From Xestospongia muta (lineage: Eukaryota; Porifera; Demospongiae; Haplosclerida; Petrosiidae): a DNA stretch of 64,000 nt. A program made the translations under genes and the position numbers. Numbering within the stretch: position 1 is the stretch's first letter; each line of letters begins with the position of its first letter. A model generated the notes under the pieces. It ran no database searches. It saw only the letters and a program-made list of their open reading frames with translations, and was not told the origin of the DNA. This document shows, in pieces, positions 1-10,883 of this stretch. The stretch covers positions 6,779,842 through 6,843,841 of the forward strand of contig OY848924.1 in assembly GCA_963693285.1 (NCBI GenBank). Reading direction: 5' to 3'.

Positions 1-202
1 CTCACATCATATTGAAGAAACTATGGTAACCAAGGCCTTAGATGCCCTTGAATGCAATCAAACACTTTCATATTTGTGGTTAACTGAAGATGTAGGTGTG
101 GTCATTATGACATTGTATAAAAAACAAGAACAATTAGTTAACTATCATATTAGTGCAAGGGCCAGCTGTCCACAACTGACTACATAAGTGTACAAACTGA
201 AA

Positions 203-1412
203 ATGGGTGGCAAGAATGTGAGTATCCAATTATTGAATATGAAATTTTATAGAGTATTCATGTATATATATATATATATACAATTTCTTCTTTATTTTCA
301 TAGAGACTTTTAAAAGCAAATAGTAAACTTTTCGATGAACTGAAAGTAGCTGCATTTTTTATTGATATTCTCAACTCTGTTGTATTCTCTGTCATAGCAG
401 TCTCTGAGGCATCTTCCAAAACTAAAACTGTAGTTACAGTGATACTTTTTGGAATATTTGGAATTGTCTTACTTCTAGTTTCCTTTGTTATATTGCTAAA
501 CAAACTATGTGTAATGAATGTAAACAAAATTTCTTTAAGTTCAAGAAAACACTCTGTTTTGGTATTACAATGATACTATCTACCACAGCATATTTCATTG
601 GAGATAATTTGAAGAACTTAATTATCACACACTCACGTCTGAAATATGTTCGAAGTTACTCTAGCTGTGTAACATTGATATCAATATATCTGCTTATTTT
701 TGGAATTATTGGATTTTGGTTTGTTCCTTTGATTGAAAAGAGAGTATACAGAGATGAAGATGAAGACAAACCTTCCTTTTATACTATACTAATCAAGACA
801 CTTGGACTACTTGTTGATGTAGATGCTTGGTACAGTGTAATGACAAGCTTAAATATTATCTTGAAGTCTCCATGTTCAATTTACATCATGATTACTTTCT
901 GGCTAGCTTATGTTTTTATTATAATTGCATTGGTAATCTACTTGCCTTTCAAGATTCTTTCTTGTAACAAGAAGTGTGATTGTGAAAAATATTGTCCCCA
1001 ATATACTGGACTAATCTTTGTCATAGCCTTAACACTCATTATTGGAGTAATGTATGTATTTCCTGATAACAGTGAGTCTTCTGATTGTACCTTTACTTCT
1101 ACTACACTTTATAAAGATAACATTGTAAGACTTACTTTTATATTGGCTGTCTTATCATTCAATATAGTTTATTTTGTTTGTTGTTTTTTTGTCTGTGTCT
1201 ACAAATGGGCTCAAAAGCAAAACCAGCAGAACATACCGGTAGTGCATGGATCAAGTGAGGGGCAGCTATACAGTGCCCCTGCTGCAAGCATTGATTGCCT
1301 TATTAGCAAAATCATTACTTACAAATCATGGCTACCAGTGATTCAGTTATGCGACAGTCATAGCAGTAAGAAAAAGACTCAGTGCACAAACAAATATAAT
1401 AATTTTGTTTAA
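203..1412 (+). pseudogene. frameshifted first copy of a multi-pass membrane protein gene
   Basis: This is the upstream copy of a tandem pair (partner at 2590-3639, offset about 2.39 kb). A tiny first exon (203-217, encoding MGGKN) is followed by an intron 218-303 and a long exon from 304. The reading frame matches the partner until about position 508, where one base is missing relative to the partner. The original frame then stops near 572, while the homologous frame continues from 507 to 1412. A second indel near the 3' end replaces the partner's short C-terminus with an unrelated tail of about 50 residues. I read this as a decaying or recently broken paralogue. A sequencing error or an unrecognised splice could also explain the first shift. 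Family is not recognised; about eight hydrophobic segments are visible in the combined frames. Confidence 0.55.
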
Positions 1413-1699
1413 ATATAATTATTGTGTAAAAACATGTGTAAATTTGATTCACTCCTTTGAGTGGAACTAACTTAGATGAATTCATCAACATTTTATTTTT
1501 GTACAATTTTATTGAACTTTAACATCTAGCGTGACATAATGCATTTTTGAATGTAGCATCAATACCACTAATCAATACAAGCTAATTACTTTAATATAAA
1601 AATATATTGTTAGATGATATGATGTCACTGCTAATGTTTCTTTAAAATGTTAATGACTTTCTTCTTGCTACAATATATATAAAGAATAACTACACTCAA

Positions 1700-2140
1700 A
1701 AAAGCATTTTGTCATTTTAACTGAGGTCTTTATTACCACAGTTTCATCAATATGATGTAAACCCATTCTAAGTTGCTAGAAGGCCAAAACTAGTATAACT
1801 CAATATGCATAAAGCCAACTAGTTGTATCTACAACCACATTCCTTTCACACCCACTTTGCTATACTAATTTGAATGATGGTTTCTATTGACTACTTCAAG
1901 CAGATACTATTTCAACTGAACTAACCAGATAATTAAGTTAAAATATTATCTATCGTTTGTTCATAGTTTCTGATATTGGACATAAACTACAAAGAGTAAT
2001 TTTTGGCTTCTAGTTGACTCTTATACATATTGAGTTACACCAGTTTTGGCTTTGTGGTAACTCAATATTGGGCTTACATCATATTGATGAGATTATAATA
2101 ATGCGACAATGATTGAAATGACAAAATACTATTTTAACTG
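1700..2140. mobile_element. foldback / MITE-like element with about 125-bp imperfect inverted arms
   Basis: Positions about 1702-1830 and 2010-2137 are imperfect reverse complements. Shared blocks include TCATCAATATGATGTAA against its complement at about 2070-2095, and GCCAAAACTAGTATAACTCA against its complement at about 2028-2052. The central 180 bp is unique. The element lies between the two copies of the membrane-protein gene. No transposase is visible, so a non-autonomous foldback element is the simplest reading. The first 30 bases of the window resemble one arm and may be a fragment of another copy. Confidence 0.6.
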
Positions 2141-2589
2141 TAAGTACCAATTCCAGGATGGCAAAAGTAAATAGATTTGTATATCAGTACAGCTTCATAG
2201 TTACTCTGGTTATCAATTCTTGTCTATATATGTCATTCAGTTTTAATGATAAGTACGTGATAGCAGCTGTCTCTAATAGAGAAAAGAATGACAATGTTTC
2301 AAAATGTTATTATACACAAACTACACCTACAAACACAGTTTCTATTTCTACTTATTATACTCATACTGTAGTCTTCTTTGAAACATAACAAATGAGGATT
2401 TGATACTTTTTGATTTAGTGTTACCATGTTCCCCTTGCATACTATTAAACACTTTCATATTTGTGGTTAACTGAAGATGTAGGTGTGGTCACTATGTTAT
2501 TGTATAAAAAACAAGAACAATTAGTTAACTATCATATTAGTGCAAGGGCCAGCTGTCCACAACTGACTACATAAGTGTACAAACTGAAA

Positions 2590-3639
2590 ATGGGTGGCAA
2601 GAATGTGAGTATCCAATTATTGAATATTAAATATTATAGAGTATTCATGTATACAATTTCTTCTTTATTTTCATAGAGACTTCTAGAAGCAAATAGTAAA
2701 CTTTTCAGTGAACTGAAAGTAGCGGCATTATTTATTGATATTCTCAATTCTGTTGTATTCTATGCCATAGCAGTCTCTGAGACATCTTCCAAAACTAAAA
2801 CTATAGTTACAGTGATACTTTTTGGACTATTTGGAATTGTCTTACTTCTAGTTTCCTTTGTTATATTGCTAAACAAACTATGTGGTGATGAATGTAAACA
2901 AAATTCCTTTAAGTTCAAGAAAACACTCTGTTTTGGTATTATAATGATACTCTTTACCACGGCATATTTTGTTGGAGATAATTTGAAGAACTTAATTATC
3001 ACATACTCACATCTTAAATATATTCAAAGTTATTCTAGTTGTATAACATTGATATCAATATATCTGCTTATTTTTGGAATTATTGGATTTTGCTTTATTC
3101 CTTTGATTGAAAAGAGAGTATACAGAGATGAAGAAGAAGACAAACATTCCTTTTATACGATACTAATCAAGACACTTGGACTACTTGTTGATATAGATGC
3201 TTGGTACAGTGTAATGACAAGCTTAAATATTATCTTGAAGTCTCCATGTTCAATTTACATCATGATTACTTTCTGGCTAGCTTATGTTTTTATTATAATT
3301 GTATTGGTAATCTACTTGCCTTTCAAGATTTTTTCTTTTAACAAGAAATGTTATTGTGAAAAATATTGTCCCCAATATACTGGACTAATCTTTGTCATAA
3401 CCTTAACATTCATTATTGCAGTAATGTATGTATTTGCTGATAACAGTGAGTCTTCTGATTGTAGCTTTATTTCTACTACCCTTTATAAAGATAGCATTGT
3501 AAGACTTACTTTTATATTGGCTGTCTTACCATTCAGTGTAGTATATTTTGTTTTTTGTTTTTTTATCTGTGTCTACAAATGGGCTCAAGAGCAGGGGTAC
3601 AGTACCCCTACTGTAAACATTGATCAGCAACCTTATTAA
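2590..3639 (+). CDS. multi-pass membrane protein of unrecognised family, intact copy
   Basis: Join 2590-2604 and 2677-3639, giving 325 residues. The five-codon first exon (MGGKN) joins in phase across a 72-bp GTGAGT..TAG intron, and the upstream 150 bp are conserved with the first copy, which supports this start. About eight strongly hydrophobic segments span the protein: residues near 22-40, 52-76, 93-110, 125-148, 170-190, 198-220, 240-258 and 280-305. Two Cys-rich loops occur, including one reading KKCYCEKYCPQY. The topology is loosely like XK-related scramblases, but I do not see their diagnostic motif, so no family is assigned. The paralogue at 203-1412 has two indels that this copy lacks, making this the likely functional gene. 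No signal peptide is obvious. Confidence 0.7.
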
Positions 3640-4368
3640 CGAAATCATTTCTTACAAGTCATGGCTACCAGTGATTCAGTTATGCAACAATCGTAGCAGT
3701 AAAAAAAACACTCAGTGCATAAACTAATATAATAATGTTGTTTAAATATAACTATTGTATAAAAACAAGTGTGTGAATTTATGTGGAACTATAACTTACA
3801 TGAATTCAACATTTTATTTTCTTTTTGTTTGGTTTATTTTTGTCTGAAATGTACAATTTTTGCCAAATTAACCAGTCCACTTGATTGTAAGAGGTGACAC
3901 ATTTTTACTGTCAGCTATATTATAATGTATTATCTATATACTGTGCTCCTGTTTACACAAATCCTTCATTAATAATTACTTATCAAAGTCTTCATGATGT
4001 GGTGTTGTATGGAGTAGAGTATGTCAGCTTTAAACAATAGTTTGGAGATAAACTAAACTATTAAAATGTAATATAAAGATAAGTAATAGTCCATGTCTTT
4101 GATAAATAACTGTTGTTGCTAACCTCAGGGGCACATAGCTGAACTCTTATCATCAAATTCTAAATGATGACCACATGGTCAACTAACTATTAATTTTACT
4201 TAATAATTATTAATATTACATAAACAGTAAACAAGACACAAAACATTGACTGAAGTATATCTACACACACTGTACATGTACAATGTTGTGTACTAGTGTA
4301 CAATGTTATATACTAGTGTACATGTAGACAAAATACTGCTATTAGTAGTTGTAGTAGAAAATAAGAGT
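3640..4368. other. intergenic spacer between two convergent genes
   Basis: This stretch of about 730 bp is AT-rich. It begins with sequence homologous to the 3' flank of the first membrane-gene copy (1412-1510) and then becomes unique. A short repeat, ACTAGTGTACAATGTT..., appears near 4280-4325. No gene or RNA was recognised. Confidence 0.5.
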
Positions 4369-7300
4369 TCAATTTTCAATTGCCTTATTTGGAAAATAAG
4401 CAAAGTCAGTATCTTCAGGTAAATCCAAAAAAGAGTCAACAATGACTTCATCTCTCTCCCTATCAACAAGACGTTTTGACCTACGAGCTGGTGAGACAAT
4501 CAACTCTGTCTCTAGCTCTTGTCTATGGGAACAAGACAAAAGTAATTGACTAATCTAAGCCATCTATTAATCATGTGACTATCATGTGACCATCATGTGA
4601 TACTTACATAAGTTTCTTGGAAGCATTTATTTGAACAAGTTTAGTTGTGAATGCTCCTTCTGGTTCAACAAGTTTTTTAGTTGATGATCCTGAACATGAA
4701 GGATGACGTTTACGAGAACTTTTACTTTTAGGAGTTTTGAAAATAAACTGTTGAGTGGGTGGAGTTTGAAGAGAGAATGATAAAATAGTTTCCACTGGGA
4801 TCTCTTCGTCTTGAGATGAATCTGAACGCGAGGAATGACGCTTTTTAGTACTTTTGTTCTTGGGAGTTTTAAAAACTTGTTGAGGAGGAGGAGTTTGAGG
4901 AGATAACAAGAGGAGATTCCCCACAGGCACATCCTCCTGAGATGAAGCTGAATTGTGACGAGATGGAGGAGTAAGACCTGACCCAGCAGCTAGAGAAAAA
5001 CAGGAATATAAATCCAGTAACACCAGTTTTTGATACCAAAGAAAACACAGCATTGTCATCTGATTAAAGTAACTTACGTTCCACCTTCATCACTTTAGAA
5101 GGTGATATATCCAGTTCTTTACTTTCCTCTACTTCTTGTTGGGCACTCTCTTTCATCTTAGCAGCTGCAAGTTTCATTTCTCTTAGTTTAGAACGAGCAG
5201 CATCTCTCTTTGCTCGAGCTGCTTGGAGTCGTTCTGAAGGAACAGATTTATCAGGTTTTACCATTTTGGCTGAGGCAGCCTGAGAGGCTCGTCTCTAAAG
5301 AGAGAAGAGTTCTACAATGAACAAAATTATTCTCTGGTATTATACACTATTACACAAACGCAATGCACATTTTATATTCCCTACTTTACTACGACGTGGT
5401 GGTTTCTTAGTGACAGTCTCTTCCTCCATTGGTGGTTGCCAGTTATTGAGTTCTAACTGACGAGCAGATACAAACCTCTTATCAATATTCTCCACTTGAA
5501 AATAGACCATGTCCCAGAATCCTTGTAAATCCTCAGGTGTGGTTTTCTTCTCACCACTATTGTTCTAGAGAATGAGAGACGGGATGAATGTACACTATAG
5601 CATTATAGATCGTGATACATTATATCAAACAGGAATGAGATACACCAACCTCTATATGATGCTATTTAGGGAATACCACTATATTAATAACTGGTCCATA
5701 TTATAAAGTCATTTTGAGTGATACATTGATAACATAGAGTATATGTATATTACACTGGGTATGGTGTTGCATGGTTTCCAGTCTTTGAAAATGTCATACA
5801 ATATAGTCTATTTAAAATGACTTTCCCACAACAAATTAGATAAATATTAAAACAGTTGATGATAATGGACAGAAGAGCAAAGACATTAATGAACACATTA
5901 TGTTAATTACCTCTGCCATTTCAACAAGTTCAAGATATTGTTTAAGTTTCTGTTTCATTAAGAGTCTAGCTTGACATGTTGTTGTACGGATGTCATCAAT
6001 AACTAAGGGAAAGATAACATGTGAAAGTCACATGATCAATCACATGACTATAAATCCTTATCAATAAATTACATGTAATATCAAAATAAATAAATATGAC
6101 ATAATTATAACCTTCATCAGCAGGGGCATCATCTTGTTGATTAAATTGGTCTAGTTTTTCTTCCCACTCTTGACAGAGAGATGTGAATCGCTCAACCACA
6201 TCTGTGTGAAGTTGACGATAGGACCTAAAAATCTCTCGCTGATGATTTTCAGTTGAAGGTTCTGTTTCCACAGAAGACACAACATTAGAGGATCCAATAG
6301 AAGATGACAGGTGACCAGAAGTTGAATTAAAAGATGAATTCTGTGGAGGAGGTTCATGGAGTGTAGGCGGAGATTGGAGAGAAAGGGATGCCATTTTAAT
6401 CCCATATGTGTCTTCCTCTTCTCTCTGTTGATTAGTAAAGTAATTATTGTGTGCTAAAGATATGTTAATCTTTTCAATGGATACATCAGACTTGTTACCA
6501 GTCAGTGGCTCAGTGTCACTAGGATAATTGGTTGTAACCTCGTCAAGATTAGGAAGGGGATCTTCCTTCTCGTTATTCTCTAAGGAATCGTTAGCAATCT
6601 CATTAAGAACTGGCAGAGATAGTGTTTCTGATGTGACCTCTTTTCGGAAAGTAAACTTGATCTGTTCAGAGGGAGTACCTTTAACAGTAGTTGATCCAGT
6701 AAATTTGAATGGACTAAAGCAAGGCTTTGAGAATGCTTCATCAAAATTTGGTACTGATGATTTAGAGGAAGTTAAACTAGCACCAGGAATCCAAGCTGGG
6801 TGTTGATTAGGATCACAAGTAACAGATTGTTTTGTAGTATTTTCTTGAATGTTAGATGTCACCTGATCATCATGTGACTTACTTGTTGTATAAATCTTGT
6901 TGGGTTTAGTAATTGCCTTGTGGCCATCTTGTAATGTGGTTTTTTTAGCAACAAGTGTTGATACTCTGGTTGTCTTAGCAGCTGTGATCTTGGGTTTAAG
7001 AGATATAGATTTATCAACTATACTGTTTACACCTGTAACTGTACTTCTAGATTTGTTAGTACCTGCAGAACCAGTTTTACTAGTTGTGGTTTTAGCTTTA
7101 CTAATTGTAGTATCATTTGTCTTTCTGGTTGTGGTACTGGCTTTACTGGTTGTGGTACCGGTTTTGCTGGTTGTGGTACTGGTTTTGCTGGTTGCAGTAC
7201 TGGCTTTACTGGTTGTGGTACTGGTTTTGCTGGTTGCAGTACTGGCTTTGCTGGTTGTTGTTCTGGCTTTACCACCTGTGGCATTGGCTCTATCAGTTGC

Positions 7301-7928
7301 TATAGTGTCTTTACTGGTTGTAGCAGTGGTTTTTCTGGTTACCATACTGGTTTTACTTGTTGTAGTGGTCATATTTTGCGATCGAGTAGTCATTTTGGGC
7401 TTATGAACATCTTTGATAGGAGATACCCCTGTTGCTTTTACTGAAATGTCCTTGGACGATTTAGGTTGTTTTAACATCACATGACTGTCACATGACTTGG
7501 CAACTCCAATTCCTCCAAACCTATTAAAAGTTGGTTTCAGTTTTGTTTTTTCCTCCTGTTTTCTTAAGTCACGTTGTTTTTGCCATTCTTTCAATTCCTC
7601 TAAACGACTTGATTTTGCTGTTAACTTGCCTTCTATAAAAATAATAAAATAAGATTATTCATTAAATTTATCTAACAAAGTATGAAATAAAAGATATACA
7701 TGATAGCTGGAGGTCAAAAGTCAAGGATTAAAACATATGCTTACCACTTTTACTATCTGTTAGCTTGGTCTTCGATTCCTGAATCTCTTGTAAGACTCCT
7801 CTGCGCTCCATGACAAGTTCATCTCGTTGACGTTTGGAATCTTCTCGCTTTTTACCAGTTCTTGCCTCTAATCCTCGACATCCTTTAAACTTATACAGTT
7901 GCTTTCTATTCCCCATTTTCATAGACAT
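4369..7928 (-). CDS. DLGAP5: HURP / DLGAP5-like mitotic spindle protein with GKAP domain
   Basis: Seven exons on the minus strand (7928-7745, 7632-6112, 6002-5911, 5564-5385, 5294-5078, 4989-4608, 4522-4369) give 909 residues; human HURP has 846. The GKAP homology region is clear at about residues 545-640: DIRTTTCQARLLMKQKLKQY, then GEKKTTPEDLQGFWDMV. In the family this protein stabilises kinetochore microtubules. The N-terminus is basic and coiled. The middle holds a low-complexity Thr/Ser/Lys array (TTTSKT/TATSKA units, about 7060-7390). The C-terminal exon holds two tandem degenerate repeats of about 45 residues ending in FKTPKxKSxxKRH, followed by a basic VSPARRSKRL stretch. All seven exon phases close. 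It is divergent with the BPNT2-like gene (161 bp between starts). The DLGAP5 rather than neuronal DLGAP1-4 assignment rests on the GKAP sequence and overall layout. Confidence 0.87.
7060..7390 (-). repeat. coding minisatellite, TTTSKT/TATSKA hexapeptide array in DLGAP5
   Basis: An 18-bp period array in the coding exon encodes about 15 consecutive variants of T-T-T-S-K-(T/A). It is read in the DLGAP5 frame. The long antisense Val/Leu-rich and Trp-rich frames across it are by-products of the repeat. The composition (Ser, Thr, Lys) suggests a disordered basic linker. Confidence 0.85.
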
Positions 7929-8089
7929 GATCCTGTTGCTTTTTTGGCTGCCCTTAGAATAGAGTCCTTTACCATGTGCCCCTTCTCGTTCAAATTCAAA
8001 TCTACTGCAAACTCAAATTTCATTGGTCAAAACAGTTTTTAACCCCTTTCAATGCACTTTTATTCTTTTTGTTATTACTTATTGTCCTT
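7929..8089. promoter_or_regulatory. bidirectional promoter interval, DLGAP5 / BPNT2-like copy 1
   Basis: Only 161 bp separate the two start codons. The interval holds an ATTGG (inverted CCAAT) box near 8022 and the tandem TTCAAATTCAAA near 7987-7998. The reverse complement TTTGAA matches the core of cell-cycle CHR elements, a plausible but unproven site for a mitotic gene. Confidence 0.45.
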
Positions 8090-8869
8090 ATGGAAATGGG
8101 GAGGGTTCGTTACAATAAAGCCATTGCTGTACTGGTTCTTTTAGTTGTTGTTTTCGTTGTTATCTATATTCTAAGAAAATCTGACAACTCAGACAACGTT
8201 GAAAAAACTATTAAAATCTCTCAACTCATATCTGCTTCCATTTTTCTTGCTGAAGAAAGTGGTAGAAGAATTGTTCAAATACGACATGACCCAGATATAG
8301 CTGCAAGAGTTAAGCAAAAAAATCTAGGGCAAAAAGAGTATGTAACGCTTGGAGATCATACATCACATGACATTATTACAAATGGTTTGTTGACTGTGTG
8401 GCCTTCTCTACAATATCGCTCCGAAGAGAAGAATGTTAAAGGAACAGATGAACCTACAAGACATCCGATACTTTACAATACAGAAGTGGAGGCTTTTATG
8501 AAGCAGGATGAAGCTGTTAACATGGATGATGTAGGAGTCTGGATAGATCCATTGGATGCCACACAGGAATACACAGAAGGAGGCAAAAACCCCAAGTTAT
8601 TGGAATATGTCACTGTAATGATATGCATTGTAGTAAAAGGCCAGGCCATTGCTAGTGTAATCCACCAACCTTTTGCTAAAGGTATACTAGTGTTAAATTC
8701 TCTCTCTCTCTCTTGTATGTAACTATAATACAATCTTTAGCCGATAATGCTCATGTGACTATCATGTGACCATCATTAAATTCTCTCTCTCTCTCTCTCT
8801 CTCTTATATGTAACTATAATACAATCTTTAACTGATAATGCTCATGTGACTATCATGTGACCATCATTA

Positions 8870-8906
<37 letters not shown>

Positions 8907-9515
8907 ATGTAACTATAATACAATCTTTAACTGATAATGCTCATGTGACTATCATGTGACCATCATTAAATTCTCTCTCTCTCTTGTATGTAACTATAAT
9001 ATAATCTTTAGCTGATAATGCGTATAATAGGATGACTTATTTATAATTTCTTTCTTGATTTTCTTTTTATAGCAAAAGAGAAACAAGGAATTACATACTG
9101 GAGCTGGGTAAACCATGGTGTCTCATCCTCTTTATTTGAGGGAGCTGACATCTCTACCCCATCAAACATCAGAATAATCAGTTCGAGATCTCACGCTGGC
9201 AATGTCAAAGAAGTTGCTAACAAAGCCTTCAATGGTCAGACAATACAACATACAATAGCTGCAGGAGCTGGATACAAGTCATTGCAAGTAGCTCAGAGGA
9301 AAGCAGATCTTTATTTTCACACTACGACAATCAAGAAATGGGATACATGTGCTGGTGATGCTCTGTTATCAACGCTAGGTGGAGAGGTGACAACACGTAA
9401 GGGAAAATCCATAGATTATAGTATACAAAGTGGAGCAATGATTAGTGACGGCTTCATAGCTACCTTGTCAAAAGATAAACACAAAGAATATTTTAAAAAA
9501 TTATCGAAAATTTAA
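8090..9515 (+). CDS. BPNT2: Golgi-type 3'(2'),5'-bisphosphate nucleotidase (gPAPP/BPNT2-like), copy 1
   Basis: Two exons (8090-8681, 9073-9515) give 344 residues. An N-terminal hydrophobic anchor (about residues 11-28) is followed by an inositol-monophosphatase fold, the layout of Golgi PAP phosphatase BPNT2/IMPAD1. That enzyme hydrolyses the 3'-phosphoadenosine 5'-phosphate by-product of sulfation to AMP. Seen directly: the metal-binding motif WIDPLDATQEYTEG (Asp at 153 and 156), the SRSHAGNVK loop, the GAGYK motif, and the third metal ligand in KWDTCAGDALL (Asp 288). All expected catalytic residues are present. The start was chosen by alignment with copy 2. A tandem paralogue follows 195 bp downstream. 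The intron carries a minisatellite. Confidence 0.9.
8682..9030. repeat. about 90-bp tandem repeat with embedded CT microsatellite, intronic
   Basis: The BPNT2 copy 1 intron contains four tandem units, each ATTCTCTCT(CT)n followed by TGTATGTAACTATAATA, then a TCATGTGACTATCATGTGAC tail. CT tracts vary between units. TCATGTGAC-type blocks recur elsewhere in the window. Confidence 0.9.
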
Positions 9516-9575
9516 CTTTTTTTTATTGTTATGGTAATATTTTAAGTGATTATGAAAAATGATCAAATACGCGAG

Positions 9576-9640
9576 TAGTCTCGTCCCCAGACCTACTCGC
9601 AAGCTACTTTGGCTTGCGAGTAGGTCTGGGGACGAGACTA
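9576..9640. repeat. perfect 28-bp hairpin between the tandem phosphatase genes
   Basis: Arms 9576-9603 (starting TAGTCTCGTCCCCAGACCTA) and 9613-9640 are exact reverse complements around a 9-bp loop. It sits in the 195-bp spacer between copy 1's stop and copy 2's start. The arms are GC-rich relative to the flanks. It could be a compact foldback transposon remnant or a transcribed hairpin. Confidence 0.85.
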
Positions 9641-9709
9641 GTACGCGAGATAATTTTTAACACTTATTCGTTAGTTTGTGGGTGTGGTCTACGAAAGATT
9701 ATAATAATT

Positions 9710-10837
9710 ATGGAGCTGACACGACTACGTCCCAATAGAGCTGTGGTTATATTAATTCTTTTAGCTGTTGTTACACTTGTTATCTACGTACTAGCAAGAT
9801 CTGGTCACTCGAACTACGCTGGAAAAACTATCAAAATTTCAAAGCTTTTATCTGCTTCCATTTATCTTGCTGAAGAAAGTGGGGAAAAGATTGCCGAAAT
9901 ACGACAAAATCAAAAAATACCTATAAAAGTTAAAGATAGGAAGCAAAAACAAAAAAAGTATGTAACTCTTGCTGTTCATAAGTCACATGACATTATTACT
10001 AATGGTTTATTATCAATGTGGCCATCACTACATTTTCGCTCAAAAGATACTGATATGATAACAGATGAACCAACCAGGCACCCACCTTTATCAAACACAG
10101 AAATAGATTATTACTTGAAACGAGATGAAGCTGTTAACATTAAAGATATAGGAGTTTGGATAGATCCTTTAGATGCTTCACAGGAATACGCAGAAGGTGG
10201 TAAAGACCCCAAGTTATTGGAATATATCACAATACTGGTGTGTATTGTTGTGAAAAATGTACCTATTGCGAGTGTAATCCACCAACCATTTTTCAAAGGT
10301 ATTGATATCAAATTCTCTTTCTCATATACACACACGCACACACACACACATTCATTCACTCGGTCACGTGACATACTCAATTTTCTCTTTACAGGAAAAG
10401 AAAAGCAAGGTATTACATACTGGAGCTGGGTAAACCACGGTGTCTCATCCTCTGTAGTTCAGGGAGCTCAGCTCTCTACCTCATCAAACAATATCAGAAT
10501 AATCAGTTCAAGATCTCACGCTGGTAATGTCAAAGATCTCACTAACAAAGCTTTCAAAGGTCAGACAATACAACATACAATAGCTGGAGGTGCTGGATAC
10601 AAGTCACTACAAGTAGCTCAGAGAAAAGCAGATCTTTATTTTCATACTAAGCCTATAAATAAATGGAGCACATGTGCTGGTAATGCTCTACTGTCAGCTC
10701 TAGGTGGAGAGATGACAACACGTAAAGGAAATCTAATAGATTATAGTTTACAAAGTGAATCGACTATTAATGATGGCTTGATAGCCACTTTATCAGAAGA
10801 GAAACACAAAGAATATTTAAATAAATTAAAATTATAA
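9710..10837 (+). CDS. BPNT2-like phosphatase, copy 2, with altered metal site
   Basis: Two exons (9710-10298, 10395-10837) give 343 residues, closely similar to copy 1 and with the same intron position and phase. It retains the N-terminal anchor, WIDPLDASQEYAEG (Thr to Ser next to the Asp pair) and the SRSHAGNVK loop. However, the third metal-binding Asp is Ser: KWSTCAGNALL in place of KWDTCAGDALL (residue 288). In the inositol-monophosphatase family that WD Asp coordinates catalytic metal, so activity is doubtful. A pseudoenzyme role, or reduced activity, is inferred. The frame is intact with no other damage, which argues for selection. It is convergent with EIF3I (stops 46 bp apart). An ACAC repeat lies in its intron near 10328-10350. 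Confidence 0.85.
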   Translation: MELTRLRPNRAVVILILLAVVTLVIYVLARSGHSNYAGKTIKISKLLSASIYLAEESGEKIAEIRQNQKIPIKVKDRKQKQKKYVTLAVHKSHDIITNGLLSMWPSLHFRSKDTDMITDEPTRHPPLSNTEIDYYLKRDEAVNIKDIGVWIDPLDASQEYAEGGKDPKLLEYITILVCIVVKNVPIASVIHQPFFKGIDIKFSFSYTHTHTHTHSFTRSRDILNFLFTGKEKQGITYWSWVNHGVSSSVVQGAQLSTSSNNIRIISSRSHAGNVKDLTNKAFKGQTIQHTIAGGAGYKSLQVAQRKADLYFHTKPINKWSTCAGNALLSALGGEMTTRKGNLIDYSLQSESTINDGLIATLSEEKHKEYLNKLKL

Positions 10838-10883
10838 TTTTTTAAAATTTTGTCTTGTTGATATTTCTAAATAACGACAAATG

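Noticed and set aside
2158..2388. Short plus-strand frame of 76 codons after the foldback element
   Set aside because: No homology, low-complexity tail, and no splice partner could be found.
2812..3639. Membrane-protein pair as XKR paralogues of the 23 kb gene
   Set aside because: Hydrophobic layout is similar, but the LExxPQLxLQ signature and first-segment motif are absent. Homology is not supported by eye.
6897..7406. Plus-strand Val/Leu-rich and Trp-rich frames opposite DLGAP5
   Set aside because: These are antisense readings of the TTTSKT coding array. The minus-strand exon is supported by phase and by the GKAP domain downstream.
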